Assembly: GCA_947500585.1 (NCBI GenBank)
Contig: CANMSN010000006.1
Location: 113,540-177,539 of the forward strand
Source: an uncultured Flavobacteriaceae bacterium
GTDB taxonomy: Bacteria > Bacteroidota > Bacteroidia > Flavobacteriales > Flavobacteriaceae
DNA: 64,000 nucleotides
Direction of reading: 5' to 3'
The notes under the pieces are model-generated. The model saw only the letters and a program-made list of their open reading frames with translations. It had not been told where the DNA came from and did not search any database. Made by a program: the position numbers and the translations under genes. This document shows, one piece after another, positions 18,906-27,976 of the stretch (the stretch's first letter is position 1; each line of letters starts with the position of its first letter).

Positions 18906-19948
18906 TGCAGACAAAATTTAAAAAATCATATCGATTTGCTATAAACACATCGTTTTATATAACACTTTATATAACGCTCTTAGTGAGCGTTTTTTTATAT
19001 TACTTTTTCGAGCTCAATTGGTGGGCTGTAGCCCTATTTTTTGTAAGCGTTTATACATTTGCATTTTTAGTTATTCAGTATCGTGTAGAACGATTTATAT
19101 ATAGGCGTGTTAAAAAAATATATGACGATTTAACACTTTTAGAATCTGCTAGCTTGACAAAAGGAGCTATAACTACTGATATGAGAACACTTACCCAAGA
19201 AATAGATAAGTTTGCTCGAGACAAAAAAATAGAAATAGAAACTCTTAAAGTTAGAGAAAAATATAGAAAAGAGTTTTTAGGTAACGTATCACACGAATTA
19301 AAAACACCTTTATTCACGGTTCAGGGTTATATTTTAACACTGTTAGATGGAGCCATGAATGATAAAGATATTAGGAAAAAGTATTTAGAAAGAGCTAGTA
19401 AGGGTATAGAAAGACTAGGTTATATTATTAAAGATTTAGATATGATAACCAAGCTAGAAGTTGGTGATTTAAGTCTGAAAACTGAAGTATTTGATATTGT
19501 AGAGTTAGTGAAAAATGTTTTCGATATGCTTGAAATGAAAGCACAAAAAAAGAAAATAACACTAACCTTTGATATGGATTACAACAAGCCCATTTTAGTT
19601 AAAGCTGATAAAGAACGTATACAACAAGTGCTGGCTAACCTAATAGTTAATTCTATAAAATACGGAAGAGATAAAGGGACTACCGAAATAAGTATAGAAA
19701 ATTTAATAAAAAATAAAGTAATTGTAAGAGTAACCGATAATGGTGAAGGTATTTCTAGCGAGCATCTACCTCGTTTGTTTGAACGCTTTTATCGTGTAGA
19801 CAAAAGTGGTTCTCGTAAAGAAGGTGGTTCAGGTTTAGGTTTGTCTATAGTTAAGCATATCATTGAAGCTCATGATGAAAAAATTTATGTAGAAAGTGAA
19901 TATGGCGTTGGTAGTGAATTCTCATTCACTTTAGAAAAGTCTAAATAA
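18905..19948 (+). CDS. PhoR-like sensor histidine kinase
   Basis: The 347-residue membrane kinase has two N-terminal helices (about 10-30 and 36-58) with a very short extracytoplasmic loop, so it lacks a periplasmic sensor domain. Next come a coiled linker, the dimerisation/phosphoacceptor box SHELKTPLFTVQGY (His about residue 128), and the N box NLIVNSIKYG. VTDNGEGIS, a FERFYRVD segment and GSGLGLSIVKHIIEAH complete the ATPase domain. It is paired with the response regulator immediately upstream. Its 3' end overlaps the convergent glycosyltransferase gene by 18 bases. Confidence 0.93.
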   Translation: MQTKFKKSYRFAINTSFYITLYITLLVSVFLYYFFELNWWAVALFFVSVYTFAFLVIQYRVERFIYRRVKKIYDDLTLLESASLTKGAITTDMRTLTQEIDKFARDKKIEIETLKVREKYRKEFLGNVSHELKTPLFTVQGYILTLLDGAMNDKDIRKKYLERASKGIERLGYIIKDLDMITKLEVGDLSLKTEVFDIVELVKNVFDMLEMKAQKKKITLTFDMDYNKPILVKADKERIQQVLANLIVNSIKYGRDKGTTEISIENLIKNKVIVRVTDNGEGISSEHLPRLFERFYRVDKSGSRKEGGSGLGLSIVKHIIEAHDEKIYVESEYGVGSEFSFTLEKSK

Positions 19949-20977
19949 TTTTTCATAATCAACTTCAAAATCAAAAGCTTTCAAACCTTTAAAAGCATCT
20001 ATTTCATTAAGTTTGTCTATAGTAAAATCATCTTGTTTACAGCTTGGTACAAGTTTTTTATCCGTTAATCTTTTTGCTAAATATTCTTGTTCAAATTGCC
20101 CTGGAGTTGGTATAAAAAAGGCTTTTTTATTTAGTTTAGCTAAATCCATTATGGTGGTATAACCCGACCTTGAAATAACTAAAGCACTTTCATTAATAGT
20201 TTTCTCAAGCAAATCTGAAGTCATAAAATTATAAATAGTCATATTACCTAAAATGGTTCTAGTTTGCTCTTGTTCCATAATACCTTTTATGAAAATAACT
20301 TTCCCTTGGTAAGGATTTAATGCTGTTAGAAGTTTTTCCTCTAATAATGTTCGTTGTGGTTCAGGTCCAGAAATTAAAACAAGTATATCATTTATCTTTT
20401 TAGATTCTTTTTTTTCAAATCGACTTAACGGACCTAAGTATTCGGTTGGTAATTCAAAACGATCAGGATGCCCTAATTTACCACTTAAACTAGGCTCATC
20501 TTTTACGTCAGGAACCCAACATACATTAAACTTTTTTATAATTTTTTGATGCAGTTTAGTACTAAACCAAGTTGTGTTTCCACTTAAAACATTTAATTGA
20601 TGGGTTATAAAAACGGAGGGAACTTTTTTACTGTAAACACCAAGTCTGTTATCAGAAATAATTCCAGAAATATTCTGTAATTTAACGATTTGCTTAGTAG
20701 CTTCTCTCTCAGCATTTATAACTTTAATTAGTTTTGGAGCGTCTTTTAATAGCTTTATTTTAAAATGCTTCCCTTTAGTTGGATATGTTACATTATAAGC
20801 TGGAAGCTCAATAGTTGAAATTCCAGGGAATTCTTTTTGTAAAAGTTTTAAGGCTACACCATCACTTGCAATAATGGGTTGGTAATTTTGCGAAATTAAA
20901 GCGTTAATTATAGGAATACTTCTTGTGGCATGCCCTAAACCCCAGTTTAAAGGTGCTACTAAAATTCTTTTATTCAT
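19931..20977 (-). CDS. GT-B fold glycosyltransferase (MurG/family 28-like)
   Basis: The 348-residue protein has the N-terminal glycine-rich loop APLNWGLGHATRSIPI typical of GT-B enzymes of the MurG/MJ1255 kind. A C-terminal nucleotide-sugar domain has ILVLISGPEPQRTLLE (about 200) and SALVISRSGYTTIMDLAKL (about 265), matching the UDP-sugar binding segment. There is no signal peptide, so it acts in the cytoplasm. The acceptor is unknown. It stands alone between the convergent kinase and the divergent trmB, with its own TATCTTTG box. Confidence 0.78.
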   Translation of the reverse strand: MNKRILVAPLNWGLGHATRSIPIINALISQNYQPIIASDGVALKLLQKEFPGISTIELPAYNVTYPTKGKHFKIKLLKDAPKLIKVINAEREATKQIVKLQNISGIISDNRLGVYSKKVPSVFITHQLNVLSGNTTWFSTKLHQKIIKKFNVCWVPDVKDEPSLSGKLGHPDRFELPTEYLGPLSRFEKKESKKINDILVLISGPEPQRTLLEEKLLTALNPYQGKVIFIKGIMEQEQTRTILGNMTIYNFMTSDLLEKTINESALVISRSGYTTIMDLAKLNKKAFFIPTPGQFEQEYLAKRLTDKKLVPSCKQDDFTIDKLNEIDAFKGLKAFDFEVDYEKLFRLF

Positions 20978-21083
20978 ATTTTTCTGGCATACCTATCTTT
21001 CTTCAAGTCGGGCGTTCTGCTGTATACCCGAAACAAGTTCGGCAGATACCGCTACAAACCTTCACGTAAAATTGATCTAGATT

Positions 21084-21091
21084 CAAAGATA
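21084..21091 (-). promoter_or_regulatory. -7 box of the GT-B glycosyltransferase gene
   Basis: TATCTTTG on the minus strand lies about 107 bases upstream of the ATG at 20977. The leader contains a short CCGAA/TTCGG hairpin (21028-21042). Confidence 0.45.
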
Positions 21092-21155
21092 AGCATATAA
21101 ACTCTTACATATATTTTCTTAATTTTACCAAATAATTAAAAATTTGCAATAACCT

Positions 21156-21830
21156 GTGGGGAGTAAAAATAAACTTAGGCGTTTTAAAGAAAATGAGACC
21201 TTTTCAAATGTGTTTCAGCCAACAAGAGATGAATTGGTTAACTCCAATTTTAATTTGAAAAACTGTTGGAGGACTCAAGTTTTTAAAAATGATAACCCTT
21301 TAGTTTTAGAACTGGGTTGTGGAAAAGGAGAGTACTCTGTAGCATTAGCAAAAAAATATCCGAATAAAAATTTCATTGGTATAGACATAAAAGGGGCTCG
21401 TTTTTGGAGAGGTGCTAAAACAGCTATTGAGGAAGAAATATCTAATGTTGCTTTTTTACGTACTCAAATTGAACTTATAGATCATGCTTTTGCTGAAAAT
21501 GAAGTAGATGAAATTTGGATTACTTTTCCAGACCCACAAATAAAGTATAAGCGCACAAAGCATAGAATGACTAACGCAACATTTTTACAACGCTACAAAA
21601 CCATTTTAAAACCAGAAGGTGTTGTAAATTTAAAAACAGATAGTGAATTTATGCATGGTTACACACTTGGTTTATTACACGGTGCTGGACATGAAGTGCT
21701 ATATGCAAACCATAATGTGTATAGGCAAGAAGGAAGCCCTGAGGAGGTAACAAGTATACAAACCTTTTATGAATCGCAATATTTAGAGCAAAACAAACCA
21801 ATTACGTATATTCGGTTTAAAATAAAGTAA
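21156..21830 (+). CDS. trmB: tRNA (guanine-N7)-methyltransferase
   Basis: SAM-dependent enzyme that methylates G46 in the tRNA variable loop. The Rossmann motif VLELGCGKGEYSVALAK (about residue 52), GIDIKGARFWRG and the family signature ITFPDPQIKYKRTKHRM (about 127-143) are visible. The 224-residue length is typical. The start is GTG at 21156 (GSKNKLRRF follows). It matches the conserved N-terminus, and no in-frame ATG would preserve that segment. It is followed 2 bases later by the LysE gene and begins an operon trmB-lysE-atl. Confidence 0.95.
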   Translation: MGSKNKLRRFKENETFSNVFQPTRDELVNSNFNLKNCWRTQVFKNDNPLVLELGCGKGEYSVALAKKYPNKNFIGIDIKGARFWRGAKTAIEEEISNVAFLRTQIELIDHAFAENEVDEIWITFPDPQIKYKRTKHRMTNATFLQRYKTILKPEGVVNLKTDSEFMHGYTLGLLHGAGHEVLYANHNVYRQEGSPEEVTSIQTFYESQYLEQNKPITYIRFKIK

Positions 21831-21832
21831 AT

Positions 21833-22462
21833 GTGGATATAACTTTTGTGTTTTTTTTAGGTTTAATTATAGCCTTAGTTGGTGTTATTCCACCAGGGTT
21901 GTTAAATATGACGGCCGCTAAAATAAGCTTAAAGGAAGGACATGTAAGAGGTGTTATGTTTTCAATAGGAGTTTGTGTTATTGTTGCAGCTCAAACCTAT
22001 CTTGCTAGTATTTTTGCAAGGTATTTAAGTAAACATCCAGAAGTAATTGATATTCTTCAGCGGGTTGCTTTTGTTATTTTTGTTTTAATTACTATTTACT
22101 TTTTATTAATAGCTAAATCTAAACCAAAACCACAAATTCAGCCAAAAATTAAAAGCAAGCATAGCCGTTTTTTTCAAGGCATATTTTTGTCTGCAATAAA
22201 TGTATTTCCTATTCCATATCAAGCATATATGACTATAACGCTAGCAACTATTGGATGGTTAGATTTTAGTCAGATTACTATTATATCTTATGTTTCCGGA
22301 GCAGCAATGGGAACTTTTGTAACCCTTTACATGTATATTTTCTTCTTTGAAAAAATAAAAGGAAAATCGTTTACGTCTCAAAAAAGTATGAATTACGTTA
22401 TTGGTGGCATCACTGGTATTATTTCTATTGTTACTTTAATTAATATTATTAGAGAGTTATAA
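21833..22462 (+). CDS. LysE family translocator
   Basis: The 209-residue membrane protein has about six helices. It begins with the family motif VGVIPPGLLNMTAAKISLKEG (positions about 17-37, named only in part), in which the helix-1 Pro-Gly and the Asn are the LysE/RhtB hallmark. The exported amino acid or metabolite is unknown. The start is GTG at 21833; an overlapping ATG at 21831 is in another frame and stops after three codons. It lies 2 bases after trmB and 1 base before the alkyltransferase-like gene, a tight operon. Confidence 0.85.
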   Translation: MDITFVFFLGLIIALVGVIPPGLLNMTAAKISLKEGHVRGVMFSIGVCVIVAAQTYLASIFARYLSKHPEVIDILQRVAFVIFVLITIYFLLIAKSKPKPQIQPKIKSKHSRFFQGIFLSAINVFPIPYQAYMTITLATIGWLDFSQITIISYVSGAAMGTFVTLYMYIFFFEKIKGKSFTSQKSMNYVIGGITGIISIVTLINIIREL

Positions 22463-22463
22463 A

Positions 22464-22793
22464 ATGAAACCAGAAACCCTTAATTTTTTTGATAAAGTAT
22501 ACGAAGTTGCCAAGTTAATACCTTACGGAAGAGTTACTAGTTATGGTGCTATTGCAACTTATTTAGGGGCTGCAAGAAGTGCGAGAATGGTAGGTTATGC
22601 CATGAATGGTTCGCATGGAAAAGATATCCCAGCGCATCGTGTTGTTAATAGAAAAGGATTATTAACTGGTAAACATCACTTTGACGGCACAAATTTAATG
22701 CAACAGTTACTTGAAAGCGAAGGTATTACAGTTATTGATAATCAAATTCAAGATTTAGATAAGTTCTACTGGGATCCTTCAAAAGAATTGTAA
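22464..22793 (+). CDS. Alkyltransferase-like (ATL) DNA-binding protein, MGMT family without the reactive Cys
   Basis: The 109-residue C-terminal-domain homologue of O6-alkylguanine-DNA methyltransferase has FFDKVYEVAKLIPYGRVTSYGAIA and the Arg-finger region ARSARMVGYAMNG (given in pieces). Where active enzymes have PCHRV, this protein has IPAHRVV (about 56-62), so the alkyl-accepting Cys is Ala. This makes it an ATL-type protein, which flags O6-alkylguanine for nucleotide excision repair, rather than a methyltransferase. It is the third gene of the trmB-lysE operon. Confidence 0.88.
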   Translation: MKPETLNFFDKVYEVAKLIPYGRVTSYGAIATYLGAARSARMVGYAMNGSHGKDIPAHRVVNRKGLLTGKHHFDGTNLMQQLLESEGITVIDNQIQDLDKFYWDPSKEL

Positions 22794-22870
22794 TTACTTC
22801 TTCATAGTTTAAGTAAATCATCACATAAATCATTTCAATAAAAGGACTTTAAGTTCTAAACAATTCACAG

Positions 22871-22878
22871 TATCTTTG
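22871..22878 (+). promoter_or_regulatory. -7 box of the Mrp-NifU operon
   Basis: TATCTTTG lies 27 bases upstream of the ATG at 22906. Confidence 0.55.
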
Positions 22879-22905
22879 CATTTAGATTGATTCTTAATAA
22901 AAGAA

Positions 22906-24042
22906 ATGAAACTTAATAAACAAGATATATTAAAAGCACTTGAAAGTATTACGGTTCCTGGTGAAGGACAAAATATGATAGAAAGCGGTGCTGTAAAAAA
23001 TGTGGTCACTTTTGCCGATGAGGTTATTGTAGATATCACCATAAAAAACCCAAGCTTACAAGCAAAGAAACGTACGGAGGTAGATATTTTAAAAACCATA
23101 CATGAGCAGGTTTACGAGAAAGCTAAAATTACAGTAAATGTAAAAGTTGAAGCTCCAGAAAAACCTAAATCTAATGTCATAAAAGGAAAACCTATTCCTG
23201 GAATAAAAAATATTGTAGCTGTAGCATCAGGAAAAGGAGGTGTTGGTAAATCTACAGTAACAGCAAATTTAGCGGTATCATTGTCTAAAATGGGCTTTAA
23301 GGTTGGTGTATTAGATGCCGATATTTATGGCCCTTCAATGCCTATTATGTTTGATGTTGAAGCTGAGAAACCTTTGGCGGTTAATGTTGATGGAAAATCT
23401 AAAATGAAGCCTGTAGAAAATTACGGCGTAAAAATATTATCTATTGGGTTTTTTACACAACCTAATCAAGCAGTTGTTTGGAGAGGCCCAATGGCTGCAA
23501 AAGCACTAAATCAAATGATTTTTGATGCTGCTTGGGGCGAGATAGATTTCTTATTATTAGACTTGCCACCAGGAACAGGCGATATTCATTTAAGTATCAT
23601 GCAATCCTTACCAATTACTGGTGCTGTTGTGGTTAGTACACCGCAAAATGTAGCCTTAGCTGATGCTAGAAAAGGTGTAGCCATGTTTCAGCAAGAAAGT
23701 ATTAATGTGCCTGTTTTAGGAATTATTGAAAATATGGCTTATTTTACACCCGAAGAATTACCAGATAATAAATACTTTATCTTTGGTAAAGAAGGTGCTA
23801 AAAACTTAGCGGAAGATTTAGATGTTCCTTTTTTAGGTGAATTACCGTTAGTTCAGAGTATTAGAGAGGCAGGAGATGTTGGTCGTCCAGCAGCACTACA
23901 AACAGCAACGGTATTAGAACAAGCTTTTGAAAACCTAACTAGAAATGTAGTGCAAGAAGTTGTAAGGAGAAATGATGATTTACCACCAACCGAAGCAATA
24001 AAAATAACAACTATGGCTGGATGTTCAGCAGTTAAAAAATAA
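22906..24042 (+). CDS. Mrp/NBP35 family P-loop ATPase (Fe-S cluster carrier type)
   Basis: The 378-residue ParA-like ATPase is preceded by an N-terminal DUF59/MIP18-like domain (about 1-85). The deviant Walker A ASGKGGVGKSTVTANLA is at about residue 106, followed by DADIYGPSMP and LLLDLPPGTGDIHLS (about 218). Family members bind and transfer 4Fe-4S clusters. The CxxC usually seen after ENM(A/S)YF is replaced here by TPEELPDN, and only one Cys remains near the C-terminus (MAGCSAVKK). It is followed 3 bases later by a NifU-domain gene, which supports an Fe-S role. Confidence 0.9.
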   Translation: MKLNKQDILKALESITVPGEGQNMIESGAVKNVVTFADEVIVDITIKNPSLQAKKRTEVDILKTIHEQVYEKAKITVNVKVEAPEKPKSNVIKGKPIPGIKNIVAVASGKGGVGKSTVTANLAVSLSKMGFKVGVLDADIYGPSMPIMFDVEAEKPLAVNVDGKSKMKPVENYGVKILSIGFFTQPNQAVVWRGPMAAKALNQMIFDAAWGEIDFLLLDLPPGTGDIHLSIMQSLPITGAVVVSTPQNVALADARKGVAMFQQESINVPVLGIIENMAYFTPEELPDNKYFIFGKEGAKNLAEDLDVPFLGELPLVQSIREAGDVGRPAALQTATVLEQAFENLTRNVVQEVVRRNDDLPPTEAIKITTMAGCSAVKK

Positions 24043-24045
24043 AAT

Positions 24046-24291
24046 ATGACTTCAGAAGAACTAAAATTAAACGTTGAAAAAGCCTTAGAAGAAATTCGCC
24101 CGTTTTTGCAAAGTGATGGTGGTGATATTTCATTGTTATCTATAGAAGATAACGATACGCTTGTAAAAGTTCAACTTCAAGGGGCTTGTGTAGGTTGTAG
24201 TGTAAACCAAATGACCTTAAAATCTGGTGTAGAAATGACTATAAAAAAGTATGCGCCTCAAATAGAACAGGTTGTAAATATTGAAATTTAG
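24046..24291 (+). CDS. NifU C-terminal-domain protein (Nfu type)
   Basis: The 81-residue protein is a single NifU C-terminal domain. RPFLQSDGGDISLLS and the cluster-binding GACVGCSVNQMTLKSGVE (CxxC at about 52-55) are diagnostic. It is a cluster scaffold or carrier in the cytoplasm. It is co-transcribed with the Mrp ATPase (3-base gap). A longer Nfu protein is encoded about 6 kb away at 30468. Confidence 0.94.
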   Translation: MTSEELKLNVEKALEEIRPFLQSDGGDISLLSIEDNDTLVKVQLQGACVGCSVNQMTLKSGVEMTIKKYAPQIEQVVNIEI

Positions 24292-24438
24292 ATTTTTCAC
24301 TTCTAAAAGACTACCAGTTAAAACTTCAATATTCTAGTAATATTATTTCTATAAACACATAATTTTATTAATTCTTTATTTTTTACTTCACTTCTTAAAT
24401 TACACTATAATAAGCACAAAAAATAGATTTGCTTCTCT

Positions 24439-24446
24439 TAAATTTG
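24439..24446 (+). promoter_or_regulatory. -7 box of the ferredoxin gene
   Basis: TAAATTTG fits TAnnTTTG and lies 48 bases upstream of the ATG at 24495, in the 203-base gap after the NifU gene. Confidence 0.45.
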
Positions 24447-24494
24447 TGGCACGAATTATGACTTTCATTTTATAGAAAACAATAAAAGACAGTA

Positions 24495-24824
24495 ATGAGC
24501 GACGTTAATATTAAAATAACAGACAGAGACGGAGTAACCCATGATATAGTAGCACCTACAGATATGGCTATGAACCTCATGGAAGTAGTACGATCATACG
24601 AGCTAGCTCCAGAAGGAACTATTGGTGTTTGTGGTGGTATGGCTATGTGTGCCTCTTGCCAATGTTACGTTTTAAGTGAAACAGAATTGCCAGAAATGAG
24701 TGACGATGAAGAAGCAATGCTTTCTGAAGCTTTTGATGTTAAAGATAATTCGCGTTTAGGTTGCCAAATACAAATGACTTCAGAAATGGAAGGTCTTGAG
24801 GTTGAACTTGCTCCTGAAAGTTAA
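24495..24824 (+). CDS. 2Fe-2S ferredoxin (adrenodoxin type)
   Basis: The 109-residue electron carrier has the vertebrate/ISC-type ferredoxin pattern. Three cysteines lie in GVCGGMAMCASCQCYV (about 43-58, C-x5-C-x2-C) and the fourth in RLGCQIQM (about 92). An acidic helix between them (ELPEMSDDEEAML) is typical for partner docking. Placement next to Fe-S assembly genes suggests a reductant role in cluster synthesis or another redox pathway. It is convergent with the LytTR regulator, 7 bases away. Confidence 0.93.
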   Translation: MSDVNIKITDRDGVTHDIVAPTDMAMNLMEVVRSYELAPEGTIGVCGGMAMCASCQCYVLSETELPEMSDDEEAMLSEAFDVKDNSRLGCQIQMTSEMEGLEVELAPES

Positions 24825-24831
24825 TTTTGTT

Positions 24832-25566
24832 TTATTTAAAATAAGATAATAAGTCTGATTTTTTAGAAGCTGAAACCATAATCTCTTTTCCGTTACTAAG
24901 CATTACACTACCACCTTTTCCTTTTAGGTATTTTACAACCTCATTTACATTTATTAAATAGGATTTATGCACGCGTGCAAAATTTGAATCTGAAAGAGCT
25001 TCTTCAAAATATTTCAGGGTTTTACTAACGAGCTTCTTTTTATTGGTGTTGAGGTATATTTCTGTGTAATTGTCATCTGCTTTACAGTATAAAATATTAG
25101 CGGTTTCTATAACTTCAAATCCGTTTTGTTGCGGAATAGTAATTTTACCATTTACACTATTTGTTTTTGGGACTAAAACTTCATCTTGCAAGGCATCTTC
25201 TTTGGTTCTAATTTCGGTAACGTAATCTACTGCTTTAATGAGCTCATCAATAGAAATAGGTTTCATTAAGTAATAACTTGCATGTGCATTTAAAGCATCA
25301 ATAGCATAATGATTGTAGGCAGTAACAAATATGGTTTCAAAATTGATGTCGCCAACTTTATCTAGTAAATCGAATGCATTTCCATAGGGCATTTCAACAT
25401 CTAGAAAAACCAAATCTAAATCGTTATTACGAATTAAAACTAAGGCTTCTTCAATGTTTGAAGCTTCACCTAAAACAGTAACATTTGGACAATATTTTTT
25501 GAGATAATTTTTAAGAATTTCTCTACTGGTTTCTTCGTCTTCTACGATTATTGAGCTTAGTTTCAT
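24832..25566 (-). CDS. LytTR-family response regulator
   Basis: The 244-residue regulator has an N-terminal receiver domain with acidic residues in SSIIVEDEETSREIL, the phosphoacceptor Asp in LDLVFLDVEMPYGNAF (about 55) and the Lys in SYYLMKPISIDELIK (about 105). A C-terminal LytTR DNA-binding domain (about 140-240) contains LYCKADDNYTEIYL and FARVHKSYLINVNEV. Regulators of this type bind direct repeats rather than using a helix-turn-helix. It abuts the sensor kinase gene (stop and start adjacent), so the two form a system. Confidence 0.94.
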   Translation of the reverse strand: MKLSSIIVEDEETSREILKNYLKKYCPNVTVLGEASNIEEALVLIRNNDLDLVFLDVEMPYGNAFDLLDKVGDINFETIFVTAYNHYAIDALNAHASYYLMKPISIDELIKAVDYVTEIRTKEDALQDEVLVPKTNSVNGKITIPQQNGFEVIETANILYCKADDNYTEIYLNTNKKKLVSKTLKYFEEALSDSNFARVHKSYLINVNEVVKYLKGKGGSVMLSNGKEIMVSASKKSDLLSYFK

Positions 25567-27741
25567 TTAATCCTTTTTAAGTGTTACAACAACTTTAGTT
25601 CCTGAGTCTTCTTCATTTTGAAAATCATCAACCAAAACATCTACTTTATCTTTATACATGGCGTTTAAAATAGAAACGCGTTTTTTAATATTACCCATAC
25701 CTTTTGAGTTTTGCTTTTGCTGATGTTCGGTTTTTAAGGCTTTCGATTTTTCTCTTCCAATACCATCGTCAGTAATTGTAATAGAAATTTCATCTTCTTT
25801 AGTTTGTGTAATGGTAATATTTAATTGTCCTTTTGTTTTTTTATAGCGTAACCCATGCCAAACGGCATTTTCAATATAAGGTTGTAAAAGCATTGGTGGA
25901 ATTACAAAATCATTTACGTTTATGTTTTCGTCTACTTTAATATTGTAATCAAATTTATCTTGAAATCTAAAATGTTCTAATTTGGTATATAATTGAAGCA
26001 GTTCTATTTCTTTTTCAAGAGGAATAAAATCTTCTTCACTATTTTCTAAAACGGCACGCATTAACAACGAGAAATCTGTTAAATATTTGTTGGCTGTTCG
26101 CTCATCGTTTGATGCAATAAAACTATTTACTGAGTTTAAAGCATTAAAAATAAAATGCGGATTCATTTGACTTCGCAAGCTTTTTAAAGCTAATAAATTA
26201 TTTGCCAAACGTTGTTGTTTTATATATTTAAACATTAAAAATGCAGTGAGTAACAATAGTAATACACCTCCAATTAAAGAGTAAATAATAAGCTTTTGCC
26301 GTTTAGCTTGTTCAATATTGAGGTTATATTTACTTTCAGATAATGCTCTGTCGCTTTCTAAACTTAAAATCCGATTTTGTTTGTTGGTGAGTTCTCGCCT
26401 AAAACGAGCAGCTTGCGATATTTCTTGTTCTTTTTTAACAACTAATTGGTCTACTAAATCAACATAATCTTGATATACATTTAATGCTTTTTCATAATCT
26501 TCAGCAGTTTTGTAAACCTCAGATAATTTTCTGGTAGCATCTTTTTTTACAATAAGATCTTCTTTACTACCAGCTTCAGCTATACTTTTTTCCAAGTAGG
26601 TAATGGCATTATTTATATCACCTTGCGATGCATAGGCGTTGCCTATTTTATAGTTTTGTTTTTGTGGCGTTAATGCACTTTCATTATCAAAAACGGAATC
26701 GGTTTCTATTTCGTTTATAGTATTTAAAGCTTCTTTACGTAACGTTATTTCAGTAGAAAAATCATTAATATTATTTTGAAAATCAGCTACTCTAAGTTTT
26801 TCTTCAACAGCACGTTTTTTATTTTGTGTATTGGCTTGTTTTAAAGATTGATTGAAATAGTTTTTGGCAATTTTAGTATCTCCTTTTGCATTGTAAACTT
26901 CTGCTATTTTAGAGTTTAAATCTGTTATTTTTGGTGAAATTAAATGTTTATCAGCAACATTTAATCCTTCTTTGTAGGCATCAATAGATTTATCATAGCT
27001 TTTTGTTAAAAGATAAACATCGCCAACACCTTCATACAAACTCACTAATTGCCAATTGGACAATTCCTCTTTATTAATACTATTGTAGGTTTGTAAACTT
27101 TCTTGATAGTTTTTATTAAATCGGTAAGCTTTTGCAAGTTTTAAAGTAGTTTCGTTAGTTGAAATATTTTGAAGACTAATTCTATAATTAGAAACTGCCA
27201 AATCATATTGTTTCCAATGCATATTAATATCGCCTAATACTTCATAAGCTTCACTATTCTCTTTTTTAGAACCGCTTTCAGCTATCGCTTCTGTTACAAA
27301 TTGAATACTTTTTTGAGCATCTTTTTTTAAATAGGTTTCTGCCGAATCAATAAGTGATTTGAAAAGCTGCGGACTTTTTCTAGAAAAGGATTTGCTTTTA
27401 GAATAGGCTTCATCTTCACGATTAGGGTCTACGCGCACCTCAATACGTTCGTTATTTTCTATAGTGTAATAAACGGTTTCAAAATCTTTGTGTTTTATGG
27501 TAAGTTCATCGCCTTTACTTACTTCAATTCTAAAATTCCCTGAAAAATCTGTAACCGTATAACCACCGCCATTTACTTCTATATTAACATCTGGTATAGG
27601 TTCACGTGTGTCACTTTCTATCACAGAGCCTCTAACAGTAAACCTTGGTTTATTGCTCAAAAAATCATTGTTTTGGGCAAATACCAAAGTATTGCACAAA
27701 AAAACAAAAGAAAATACTATGTAATTTAAAGCGTGCTTCAT
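25567..27741 (-). CDS. LytS-type sensor histidine kinase with carboxypeptidase-like and TPR domains
   Basis: The 724-residue membrane protein has a signal peptide and a carboxypeptidase-D regulatory-like Ig fold (about 33-108: RGSVIESDTREPIPDVNIEV). TPR repeats follow in the periplasm (about 120-430), then a coiled segment and one membrane helix (about 488-508). The cytoplasmic LytS/YehU-type kinase has the His box LRSQMNPHFIFNALNS (about 527) and the ATPase motifs PYIENAVWHGLRY and TDDGIGREKS. I start at ATG 27741, not the TTG 3 bases upstream. It is partnered with the LytTR regulator downstream. The repeat region probably senses a protein or envelope signal. Confidence 0.9.
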   Translation of the reverse strand: MKHALNYIVFSFVFLCNTLVFAQNNDFLSNKPRFTVRGSVIESDTREPIPDVNIEVNGGGYTVTDFSGNFRIEVSKGDELTIKHKDFETVYYTIENNERIEVRVDPNREDEAYSKSKSFSRKSPQLFKSLIDSAETYLKKDAQKSIQFVTEAIAESGSKKENSEAYEVLGDINMHWKQYDLAVSNYRISLQNISTNETTLKLAKAYRFNKNYQESLQTYNSINKEELSNWQLVSLYEGVGDVYLLTKSYDKSIDAYKEGLNVADKHLISPKITDLNSKIAEVYNAKGDTKIAKNYFNQSLKQANTQNKKRAVEEKLRVADFQNNINDFSTEITLRKEALNTINEIETDSVFDNESALTPQKQNYKIGNAYASQGDINNAITYLEKSIAEAGSKEDLIVKKDATRKLSEVYKTAEDYEKALNVYQDYVDLVDQLVVKKEQEISQAARFRRELTNKQNRILSLESDRALSESKYNLNIEQAKRQKLIIYSLIGGVLLLLLTAFLMFKYIKQQRLANNLLALKSLRSQMNPHFIFNALNSVNSFIASNDERTANKYLTDFSLLMRAVLENSEEDFIPLEKEIELLQLYTKLEHFRFQDKFDYNIKVDENINVNDFVIPPMLLQPYIENAVWHGLRYKKTKGQLNITITQTKEDEISITITDDGIGREKSKALKTEHQQKQNSKGMGNIKKRVSILNAMYKDKVDVLVDDFQNEEDSGTKVVVTLKKD

Positions 27742-27976
27742 CAATTAGATTATAGTGATAAACTTACGCACTTTACTTGGTATATTAAAATGAAGATTTT
27801 ATAAATAACCACATTTTTGAACCCCAAAATTAGACTTTACGCATTCAGAAGTTTCGTTTACACATCCAAATATCCATTTCACTCATTCTACTTTTTTTAA
27901 TAAAAAGGTTCATTATAGATTTACAGTGTTAATCAAAAAAGCCCATAATGGGCATTTATATAAAACACCTCATATC

